The notes under the pieces were generated by a model. It saw only the letters and a list, made by a program, of their open reading frames with translations. It was not told the DNA's origin and did no database searches. Source: Roseibium album (GTDB taxonomy: Bacteria > Pseudomonadota > Alphaproteobacteria > Rhizobiales > Stappiaceae). From it: a stretch of 64,000 bases of DNA. The position numbers and the translations under genes were made by a program. The stretch is taken from contig NZ_CXWE01000004.1 in NCBI RefSeq assembly GCF_001404515.1, positions 434,001 to 498,000 of the forward strand. Direction: 5' to 3'. Positions 57,682 to 64,000 of the stretch are shown here, piece after piece. Within the stretch, counting starts at the first letter, position 1. Each line of letters begins with the position of its first letter.

Positions 57682-58638
57682 TCATATTCGCTCCGCAGCC
57701 ACGTCCGCCCCCATGCGCCGCATCTGGCCCGGTGTCTGGTTGAACTGGCGCTTGAAGGCGCGGTTGAAGGCAGCTTCCGAGGCGTAGCCGATATTCTCCG
57801 CGATATCGATCAGCGGCAGGTCGGTGTCGTGGATGTCCCGGCGGGCCTTTTCCATGCGCCAATGCGTGACATAGGCAAGCGGCGTCATGCCGACGAGATC
57901 GGTAAAGCGCTCGGCAAACACGGTGCGTGACATACCCGCCTCACGCGCCAGCGTTTCCACGGTCCAGGGCTGTTCGGGAGCCAGGTGGATCTGGGACATC
58001 GACCGCCCCAGCTTCGGGTTGAGCACTGCGGCGAGGCACCCTGCCCTGTCACCCTGCTGGTCGACAAATGTACGCACAACCTGGATGAAGATGATCTCCG
58101 TCAGCCTGTGGACGATGGCGTCGGAGCCGGGCATGGTCGCGCGAACCTCGCTTGCAACGAAGCGCATCACCGTTTCCAGCCAGAAGGCGTTCATCGTCTG
58201 CGTATTGGGAACATGAATGACCTGCGGCAGCGCTTCCAGAATCGGATGAACCGAGCCGTCCTCGAACTCGAAGTGCCCGCAAAAAAGCTTGCAGCTCTGC
58301 TCTTCTTCCGGGCCACCGAAATACAGCGCACCTTCCCCCGCATAGCCGGTCTCCTCAAGCACCCGGTCGACGGAAGTGGGTTCCCGGCCAAGCTCGTCGC
58401 ACAGGACATGGGCTGCACCGTGCGGAATGACCACCAGGTCTCCGGTCGCAAGATAGATGGGCGAAGCATAGCCCTCAACCTTGAGCCAACAGGCTCCACG
58501 CATGGCCATGTGGAACCGGGCAACATTGCCGAATGCCGGTACCTGCACTGCCCAGGGCGGTGAGAAGTTGGTGTGAAAATAGATCGATCCACGCAGCTTC
58601 AGCGCGTCAAGGATCTGGCTAAGGGCGTCATGTCTCAT
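57682..58638 (-). CDS. AraC-family regulator with cupin_6 domain
   Basis: 318 aa. The cupin part covers residues about 8-190 (VVIPHGAAHVLCDE). The two helix-turn-helix units are at about 215-300 (WTVETLAREAGMSRTVFAER, IDIAENIGYASEAAFNRAF). It has the same architecture as the AraC at 20532-21359. It is divergent from the SPW-type membrane gene (58818), a possible target. Confidence 0.92.
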   Translation of the reverse strand: MRHDALSQILDALKLRGSIYFHTNFSPPWAVQVPAFGNVARFHMAMRGACWLKVEGYASPIYLATGDLVVIPHGAAHVLCDELGREPTSVDRVLEETGYAGEGALYFGGPEEEQSCKLFCGHFEFEDGSVHPILEALPQVIHVPNTQTMNAFWLETVMRFVASEVRATMPGSDAIVHRLTEIIFIQVVRTFVDQQGDRAGCLAAVLNPKLGRSMSQIHLAPEQPWTVETLAREAGMSRTVFAERFTDLVGMTPLAYVTHWRMEKARRDIHDTDLPLIDIAENIGYASEAAFNRAFKRQFNQTPGQMRRMGADVAAERI

Positions 58639-58817
58639 GCGTTTCCATCTTCGGTAATGTCTCCCCCTGTTGTGCGGGATTTACCTATCTACCGCAAGTG
58701 TCCCGGACGATCAGTCAATTTTCAGGGACTTTCGTGCATGGATCAATCGGATGGTGCGGATCATCTTAAGCCACGAGAGGCACACGCCTCCAACCAGCCT
58801 TTATCCAGGAGCTTGAC

Positions 58818-59189
58818 ATGAACATTCGCTTTGTCACCAAAAACATCCATGCCTATCTGGACTATCCGGTCGCGCTCGGCCTGATTGGTTTGCCGGTGGT
58901 CCTCAATCTCGGCCAGTCCAACCCGCTCGCTTTCTGGCTGTCGGTTGTCACCGGCGTCGCGGCATTGATCCTGACCATGTTGACCGATCACGAAACCGGC
59001 CTGATCCGGGTCGTACCCTATTCGTTTCACCTGATCGTCGATTTTGCGGTCGGTGTCGTCTTCCTGGCCGCTCCGTTCGTCCTCGGCTTCAAGGGCATCG
59101 ACTTCGCCTACTACGTCGTCAACGCCCTCGCCGTTCTGACCGTCGTCTCCCTTCACAAGCCGGAAGCCGCCGAACCGCAGGCCGCGTAA
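58818..59189 (+). CDS. SPW repeat membrane protein
   Basis: 123 aa with four predicted hydrophobic helices. The SPW-type segments LGLIGLPVVLNLGQSNPLAFW and FLAAPFVLGFKGIDFAYY recur. AGGAG lies 7 nt before the ATG. The family is of unknown function. An ideal terminator follows, so this is a single-gene transcript. Confidence 0.75.
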   Translation: MNIRFVTKNIHAYLDYPVALGLIGLPVVLNLGQSNPLAFWLSVVTGVAALILTMLTDHETGLIRVVPYSFHLIVDFAVGVVFLAAPFVLGFKGIDFAYYVVNALAVLTVVSLHKPEAAEPQAA

Positions 59190-59241
59190 AATGTGATGAC
59201 CTCACCTGCGATCAACGCCTTCCCGGCATCTGAACCTGAAA

Positions 59242-59271
59242 AGCACCGGCTCCCCGCCGGTGTTTTCTTTT
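59242..59271 (+). terminator. Rho-independent terminator after SPW gene
   Basis: CACCGGC (59244-59250) and GCCGGTG (59256-59262) form the stem, followed by TTTTCTTTTT. Confidence 0.9.
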
Positions 59272-59407
59272 TGCGCACAAGCCGGACGATCAGCAAATTC
59301 TGGAGGGGTTTTGAGCATGGATCAATCAAATTTCTGAACGCAAAGTACACATGGCTGGTGCAAAGACCGGCCGAACGACTTACAGATCCAGATTAGGAGA
59401 ATTCAAT

Positions 59408-59893
59408 ATGTCCCTGTCCAAGACGCTTGTCGCCGCAACGCTTCTGAGCATTGCGAACCTGTCCAGCCCGGCCTTTTCGGCCGACGAATACAACACATCC
59501 AGCGGCCTTACGGCTGCAGGTGCCCCGCTTGGCATGCATGGTGTAGATCCCGTCACCTTCGTCAATCTCGGCAACCGGATTGACGGCGCGGCCCGTCACA
59601 CGGCGGTTCACGACGGTGTTGCCTATTATTTCTCCTCCAAGGAGACCATGGACAAGTTCACCGCAAAGCCGGCTGCGTACTTGCCGCAAAACGGCGGCTT
59701 CTGCACGTTCGGCGTTTCGGTTGGCAAGAAGTTCGACGGCGATCCCCAGTTTGCGGCCATCGTCGACGACAAGCTCTATCTCTTCCTGAACGAGGAGATC
59801 TTTCGTGAATTCCAGAAGGACGAGGCAGGGACCATCGCCAAGGCCGACGAAAACTGGAAAAAGATCCGCACAACCGCCGCCAAGGATCTTTGA
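59408..59893 (+). CDS. Exported YHS-domain protein
   Basis: 161 aa. A signal peptide (TLVAATLLSIANLSSPAFSA) is followed by a YHS-like domain: GMHGVDPVTFVNLGNRIDGA, YYFSSKETMDKFTAKPAAYL and GGFCTFGVSVGKKFDGD, with one Cys. YHS domains bind metal or protect cysteines. AGGAGA lies before the ATG, so 59408 is preferred to the open frame at 59351. Periplasmic. Its function is not known. Confidence 0.85.
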   Translation: MSLSKTLVAATLLSIANLSSPAFSADEYNTSSGLTAAGAPLGMHGVDPVTFVNLGNRIDGAARHTAVHDGVAYYFSSKETMDKFTAKPAAYLPQNGGFCTFGVSVGKKFDGDPQFAAIVDDKLYLFLNEEIFREFQKDEAGTIAKADENWKKIRTTAAKDL

Positions 59894-59940
59894 TCGGTTT
59901 TGATCCCGACGGCAAGAAACAGAGTCACTCCCTGACGATT

Positions 59941-59972
59941 TCAGGCGCGCCCAGTGGTGCGCCTGATCTTTT
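59941..59972 (+). terminator. Rho-independent terminator after the YHS gene
   Basis: TCAGGCGC (59941-59948) and GCGCCTGA (59959-59966) form a stem with a ten-base loop, followed by TCTTTTT. Confidence 0.85.
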
Positions 59973-60271
59973 TCGTCCCCGGGCATGTCCGGCCGGCCTG
60001 ACCTCGTTGCACAACCACAACACCCACCAGCGAACTGTCCGCTCTGAAGGCTGGCGGGTTGTGGTTTGCGTGGCCAAGGCTTATGTGACTGCCACCGCGC
60101 CAAGCGGCACAATGACTTTTGAAGACGGGACAGAAAGACATGACGATCATGTTGCGCGCGCCCAGGACGGCGGCAAACCTGTACTGATCCGCGCTCGCGG
60201 TGCGGTGGAGGCAATCCGGTGCAAGACTGACTTGCACCCGATGTATTTCCTGTTTTCAAAAGGGTTCCCAA
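59973..60271. promoter_or_regulatory. rtcB upstream region with palindrome and sigma-54-like spacing
   Basis: About 300 bases upstream of rtcB. GGTGCAAG-ACTGA-CTTGCACC (60218-60238) is a perfect 8-bp-arm palindrome, 34 nt before the start. Further up, GG at 60056-60057 and GC at 60068-60069 have the GG-N10-GC spacing of a sigma-54 promoter, but the flanks match poorly. RtcR/sigma-54 control of rtcB is known in enterics; no rtcR is in the window. An open frame from 60112 overlaps rtcB by 41 bp and I do not support it. Confidence 0.4.
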
Positions 60272-61468
60272 ATGGGCACTTCTCAAAAGGAAGGGCTAGC
60301 GTCTTCAAGTGATGCTGCGCCCATCCATCGTTTCTATTCCAGGACCACCTGGATCGAAGGCGCGGCTGAAGAACAGCTCGATCTTGTCTCCAGGTTGGCC
60401 GGTGTGTCGCATGTCGCCGCGTTTCCGGACCTCCACCCAGGCAAATACGGCCCGGTCGGCAGCGCAATTCTGGCTGACCGCATCTATCCTCAACTGATCG
60501 GCAACGATATCGGCTGTGGCATGAGCCTGTTTGCGCTCGACCTGCCGGCCCGCAAACTGCGGCTCGACAAGGCCGCACAGAAAATCCGTGTGCTGGAAGA
60601 ACCGTGGCATGGAGACCCCGGCGCTTGTCTTGCAGCTGATGGCCTGCCGACTGATCTTCATCCGGTCGCGCTTGGGACCATTGGCGGCGGCAACCATTTC
60701 TGTGAATTGCAGGAGCTCGGCAGCTTGTCCGATGATTGCCTGCTTGCGGGCACGGATATCAGGAAAGGCGACCTGATGCTGCTGGTGCACTCCGGGTCCA
60801 GATCACTTGGCATGGCCGTGTTCGGTACGGTTCTGGAAAGTTTTTCCGGACTGGACCTCGACAGCACCGTCGGACGGACCTACCTGGCAGCGCACAACGA
60901 CGCGGTTCGCTGGGCGAGCCTCAATAGAAGGCTGATCGCCGAAAGAGCCGCGCGTGCGCTCCGCTCGGACCTTCGGCTGGTTGCCGACGCACCCCACAAC
61001 CTGATTGAGGAGCACGATGACGGGCTTCTGCACAGGAAGGGCGCGGCAAAAGCCGACATTCCGCTGGTTCCGCTCGCCGGATCCCGGGATGCCCTTAGCT
61101 ATCTGCTGGTGCCAAAGGCCGACAGGCCGGAGGCACTCGCCTCGCTTGCCCACGGCTCGGGCCGAAAATATGATCGCCGGTCGATGGCCGGTCGCGCCGG
61201 AACGACCCGTTCCGACCGGGACGGATTGATCCGGACATCGTTTGGTGGACACGTCATCTGCGAGGATCGCCAGTTCCTCATCGAGGAAGCACCGAACGCG
61301 TACAAGGATCCTAACCAGGTGCTGGACGACCTGCGGACGTCCGATTTGGCACAATCTGTTGCAACGCTGAAACCGCTGTTGACGTTCAAGAAGGCGGTGA
61401 ACCGGGAACTTGCAGCCGCGCGGCGGGACAAACACGGTCGCCTGAAGGATAGGAGGGCAAAGCGATGA
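60272..61468 (+). CDS. RtcB-family RNA ligase (RtcB2-like), partner of PrfH
   Basis: 398 aa. It ligates RNA 3'-phosphate (or cyclic phosphate) to 5'-OH using GTP and Mn. Conserved sites are [27 protein letters not shown] (metal Asp and Cys), [22 protein letters not shown] and the nucleophile His294 in [12 protein letters not shown]. The start ATG 60272 is chosen because it begins just before the family sequence. It ends in an ATGA overlap with prfH. This subclass is shorter than the enteric RtcB and is linked to PrfH in many genomes. Confidence 0.92.
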   Translation: MGTSQKEGLASSSDAAPIHRFYSRTTWIEGAAEEQLDLVSRLAGVSHVAAFPDLHPGKYGPVGSAILADRIYPQLIGNDIGCGMSLFALDLPARKLRLDKAAQKIRVLEEPWHGDPGACLAADGLPTDLHPVALGTIGGGNHFCELQELGSLSDDCLLAGTDIRKGDLMLLVHSGSRSLGMAVFGTVLESFSGLDLDSTVGRTYLAAHNDAVRWASLNRRLIAERAARALRSDLRLVADAPHNLIEEHDDGLLHRKGAAKADIPLVPLAGSRDALSYLLVPKADRPEALASLAHGSGRKYDRRSMAGRAGTTRSDRDGLIRTSFGGHVICEDRQFLIEEAPNAYKDPNQVLDDLRTSDLAQSVATLKPLLTFKKAVNRELAAARRDKHGRLKDRRAKR

Positions 61469-62127
61469 ACACTTCCAGTCGAAAGCACCTCCTGGTGACA
61501 AGCGGTGACGGTCCCCGTGAGTGCCGCAGGGCCGTCGCCCACGTTCTTCGTCAAATGGAACACGAGGCAAGGCGAGCCGGCTTGCGGTTCAGTTCAGATA
61601 TGTCAGGTGGCTGCGACGGCGCGGATCCGTCATCCGCGCTGGTTACACTGTCCGGAAGCCAGATGCCGGAATTCACGAACACCTGGATCGGCACCGTCCA
61701 ATGGATCTGTAAAAGCCCCTTCCGCGCACATCACAGACGGCAGAACTGGTATGTCGGCGTGTTTTCGGTCGACAATTCGGACCTGCCGGAGATCGATCTG
61801 GAGACCGGTGCGCTCAGGATCGAGACCTTCCGCTCCGGTGGTCCCGGTGGTCAGCACCAGAACACCACCGACAGTGGAGTCCGGGTCACACACCTGCCGA
61901 CCGGACTGGTTGCCGTCTCCACCGACGAACGCTCTCAACACAGAAACCGTAGAGTTGCCCTTGACCGGCTGGTGGCACGGTTCATCCTCAAGCGAGAGGA
62001 GAGCCTTGCGCGGGACCGGTCGGCGCAGAACCAGTTGCACAGGTTGCTGGAGCGCGGCAATCCCGTCAGGGTCTTCAAGGGTGAACGTTTTGCCGAAATG
62101 AAAAATCAGGCTGGAGGCCGCGGATGA
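61465..62127 (+). CDS. prfH: Peptide chain release factor H
   Basis: 220 aa. The peptidyl hydrolase motif GGQ is at residues 128-130 ([20 protein letters not shown]). The PrfH hallmark [19 protein letters not shown] precedes it, and a full codon-recognition domain is lacking, as expected. PrfH is thought to release peptides from ribosomes whose decoding centre has been cut, after which RtcB2 reseals the RNA. The 4-bp overlaps with both neighbours show one operon. Confidence 0.95.
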   Translation: MNTSSRKHLLVTSGDGPRECRRAVAHVLRQMEHEARRAGLRFSSDMSGGCDGADPSSALVTLSGSQMPEFTNTWIGTVQWICKSPFRAHHRRQNWYVGVFSVDNSDLPEIDLETGALRIETFRSGGPGGQHQNTTDSGVRVTHLPTGLVAVSTDERSQHRNRRVALDRLVARFILKREESLARDRSAQNQLHRLLERGNPVRVFKGERFAEMKNQAGGRG

Positions 62128-62732
62128 CGTTAGCAGCAAAGGAACGCCTGGCTTTCGACGCCCTGCTTCTGGCAATTGCATCGGCTTTCAGCGCGGAAGG
62201 AAGACCGGGCGGTGACGCAGCCGCAGTCAGGCTTAGAGCTGCGTCGAAGCGGCCTTTTTACGCAAGGCCTGCACGAGACCACCCCGGTGCACTGCTTCGG
62301 CAGGTATGTGCACTCGACAACGCCATCGACTGCGCAAGGCTTGTGCTCGGATGCGCGGCCAGTCTCGACTGGGAACACTGGCAAGGCACCGGGCTTGCCG
62401 ACGACGTTTCAAACAGCCTCTACACCACGGAGTTGCTCGGTCCGGACGGGCATGTCCGGGACAACGAGGTTCGCGTTGGCCTGCTCGTCTCCGAGGCCGG
62501 GACCGACTACCCGCCTTCCAGCCACGCCGCGGAAGAAACATACTTCGTGATCGCCGGGAAGGCCGAGTGGGTTCTCGAAGGCGCGCCATATTGGCAGGTG
62601 CCGCCCGGGTCTTTTGTTCATCATCCGGCCTGGGCAGTACACGGACGCAGGACATTGTCCGAACCGTTTCTCGGTGCATGGCGCTGGAGTGGAAATCTTG
62701 ATCTGGCGAGCTTTGGGGTTGCTCGCCGGTAG
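62124..62732 (+). CDS. DMSP-lyase-like cupin protein in the rtcB-prfH operon
   Basis: 202 aa. The N-terminal 90 residues are helical. The C-terminal cupin has the DddQ/DddL-like metal pattern: His134, Glu138 and Tyr140 in [17 protein letters not shown] and His173 in [12 protein letters not shown]. Those cupins cleave dimethylsulphoniopropionate to dimethyl sulphide and acrylate. It starts inside the prfH stop (ATGA), so it is coupled to the repair operon. It could be a true lyase placed here by chance, or a cupin working on a damage-related substrate; I cannot tell. Confidence 0.8.
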   Translation: MTLAAKERLAFDALLLAIASAFSAEGRPGGDAAAVRLRAASKRPFYARPARDHPGALLRQVCALDNAIDCARLVLGCAASLDWEHWQGTGLADDVSNSLYTTELLGPDGHVRDNEVRVGLLVSEAGTDYPPSSHAAEETYFVIAGKAEWVLEGAPYWQVPPGSFVHHPAWAVHGRRTLSEPFLGAWRWSGNLDLASFGVARR

Positions 62733-62864
62733 AATTGCCGTTGTTGTCGCAGCCGCTGATTTTTTCACATCTGAAAATGCCGCTTTTGCGATCTCCCTGC
62801 AGGGAGAAAATCGAATAGAGTGCCGTTGTCACCCAAAGAGTCAAAGCACACATCAGAGGCCCGC

Positions 62865-63590
62865 ATGACGTCCGAAGAACTGCGAAGAAAAAAAGCCGCA
62901 ACAAAAGCGATCCTCTTCGACAAGGACGGCACCCTGCTCGACTTCGACGCAACATGGACCCCTGCCTACGAGGAAGCGGCGAGGCTGGCTTCAAGAGGTG
63001 TGACAACCGATGCAGAGCGGTTTCTTGAGCTGACCGGACTGGATCTTGCAACGCGCAGATCGGAGGCCGGGTCGCTGCTTGCTGCGGGCAATTCTGAAGA
63101 AATCGCCGAGGCCTGGATAGCCGGAGGTGCGGACTTTGGCCTCGCGGATCTGACCACTGAGCTCGACCGCATATTTGTTTCCAAAATGCATGATGCCGCC
63201 CCTCTGCAAGGCATTCGAGAGGCAGTGGATGCGCTCCTGGTGCGTGGCTTCAGGCTGGGGGTCGCTTCAAGTGACAGCGAAGCTGCAATCCGCGCCTTTC
63301 TGGAGGGCACGAACCTTGCACCGAAATTCGACTTCGTGACGGGATATGACACAGGTCACGGTCCCAAACCTGAACCCGGCATGGTGCATGGATTTGCCGA
63401 CGCGATCGGCGTTCCCACGTCTGGAATCGCGGTCATCGGCGACAACACCCACGACATCGAAATGGCTCATGCCGCCGGTGCCGGCCTGACGATCGGGGTT
63501 CTGACGGGAACGAGCGCACGGCAGGAACTTGCACCGCATGCGGATGTTGTTCTGGAAAGTGCAGCCGACCTGATCGGGTTTTTCCCCTGA
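62865..63590 (+). CDS. HAD-family phosphatase (phosphoglycolate phosphatase-like)
   Basis: 241 aa. HAD motif I is AILFDKDGTLLDFDATW with the nucleophile Asp, motif II LGVASSDSEAAI, and motif IV VIGDNTHDIEMAHAAGA. The cap domain is type C1. AGAGG lies before ATG 62865, so the frame from 62820 is rejected. It lies 132 bp after the cupin gene on the same strand and could be part of the same transcript, though the gap may hold a promoter. Substrate unknown. Confidence 0.9.
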   Translation: MTSEELRRKKAATKAILFDKDGTLLDFDATWTPAYEEAARLASRGVTTDAERFLELTGLDLATRRSEAGSLLAAGNSEEIAEAWIAGGADFGLADLTTELDRIFVSKMHDAAPLQGIREAVDALLVRGFRLGVASSDSEAAIRAFLEGTNLAPKFDFVTGYDTGHGPKPEPGMVHGFADAIGVPTSGIAVIGDNTHDIEMAHAAGAGLTIGVLTGTSARQELAPHADVVLESAADLIGFFP

Positions 63591-63620
63591 ACCGATACCA
63601 CCAGTGCCATCGCCAAAAAA

Positions 63621-63643
63621 AAGGGCGGCCCGTTGCCGCCCTT
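63621..63643. terminator. Bidirectional rho-independent terminator
   Basis: AAGGGCGGC (63621-63629) and GCCGCCCTT (63635-63643) form a 9-bp stem. There is an A run (63615-63622) on the left, giving a T run for the minus-strand gene, and the plus strand ends in CTTTCCC. Confidence 0.85.
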
Positions 63644-63669
63644 TCCCGAATTTGAAAACAGCCCGCGTT

Positions 63670-64000
63670 TCAGGCAGCAGGTTGGTGAAGACGGCTGTTG
63701 AACGCCATCGTTCTCGTAAATGGTGCCAATGTCTTGGCTCCCGCAAGAACGGCCAGGTCCAGAAGGGGCTCACCCAGAACGACCAGCATGTAGGCAATTC
63801 CGAAGGTCCCGACTGACGCCAGGTTTTCTGCGCCGAAACCCTGTCCGTAAAATGCCCAGAAGGCGACCCAGGCGACAACCCCGCCCTGATAAGTCGTCGA
63901 CAGCGCCAGGGCCTGCGCATAGGAGACATCCACATAGGCCGTTTTTTCGGGGATGATTTTCTTTGCCAGCAGGCTCACGGCCCAGAGCGGCACGATCAGA
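63670..64000 (-). CDS. Membrane protein, 5' end beyond the window
   Basis: About 110 C-terminal residues are visible, with hydrophobic segments (LIVPLWAVSLLAKKIIPEKT, VVAWVAFWAFYGQGFG, FGIAYMLVVLGEPLLDLAVL). The frame stays open to base 64000, so the start lies outside. No family recognised. It is convergent with the HAD gene across a shared terminator. Confidence 0.6.
   Translation of the reverse strand, partial: LIVPLWAVSLLAKKIIPEKTAYVDVSYAQALALSTTYQGGVVAWVAFWAFYGQGFGAENLASVGTFGIAYMLVVLGEPLLDLAVLAGAKTLAPFTRTMAFNSRLHQPAA

Noticed and set aside
60112..60312. 66-aa ORF upstream of and overlapping rtcB
   Set aside because: No Shine-Dalgarno, no family match, 41-bp overlap in another frame, and the palindrome lies inside it.

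Overview
The window reads as a single, mostly ordinary chromosomal segment of a GC-rich alphaproteobacterium. Supporting signs are the DUF1476-type F1-ATPase inhibitor (zeta subunit) beside purC, the split purS/purQ/purL FGAM synthase with bolA and grxD behind it, monomeric NADP isocitrate dehydrogenase, MocR, GcvA-type LysR and DUF1127 genes. A marine Hyphomicrobiales lineage such as Stappiaceae (Roseibium/Labrenzia-like) is my best guess. That is an inference from gene content, not a database result.

Layout. 1-6 kb: a truncated indolepyruvate:ferredoxin oxidoreductase with a divergent Lrp regulator, a membrane-anchored LuxR-type regulator between two PepSY proteins, and a D-amino-acid dehydrogenase-like oxidase. 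6-16 kb: a BASS transporter, DUF2259 protein, rpe, FkbM methyltransferase, amino acid permease, Nudix, purB, a phosphoesterase, an alpha/beta hydrolase and small membrane proteins. 16-28 kb: the purine block (zeta inhibitor, purC, lipoprotein, purS, a 35-aa membrane peptide, purQ, then purL, bolA, a 45-aa peptide, grxD), interrupted by AraC/peroxiredoxin and MocR/DUF1127 pairs. 28-39 kb: a DUF427-cyclase fusion, an SGNH hydrolase, an aldehyde dehydrogenase/beta-hydroxyacid dehydrogenase operon with divergent LysR, ttcA followed by a decayed stretch holding a ttcA pseudogene fragment and a repeat copy, and a subtilisin with a small partner. 39-45 kb: Gmad2-LysM protein, GST, SigZ-like sigma factor, VOC protein, Rrf2 regulator with a long palindrome, an MFS exporter broken by one in-frame stop, a methyltransferase and rpsD. 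46-53 kb: EAL-CBS-GGDEF protein, murI, TrmJ-type methyltransferase, LysR plus a secreted royal-jelly-type protein, and a second adenylate cyclase. 53-54.3 kb: an array of ~155-bp-period repeats with inverted ends, interrupted by a GIY-YIG nuclease gene. 55-64 kb: icd, AraC, SPW and YHS proteins, an rtcB-prfH-cupin operon, a HAD phosphatase and a truncated membrane protein.

The parts most worth attention are: the rtcB-prfH RNA-repair/ribosome-rescue operon with a third, translationally coupled DMSP-lyase-like cupin gene; the repeat array around the GIY-YIG gene, with a diverged copy near the ttcA remnant; the MFS gene with a single in-frame TGA; and the Rrf2 palindrome. No tRNA, rRNA, CRISPR array, prophage or transposase gene was seen.
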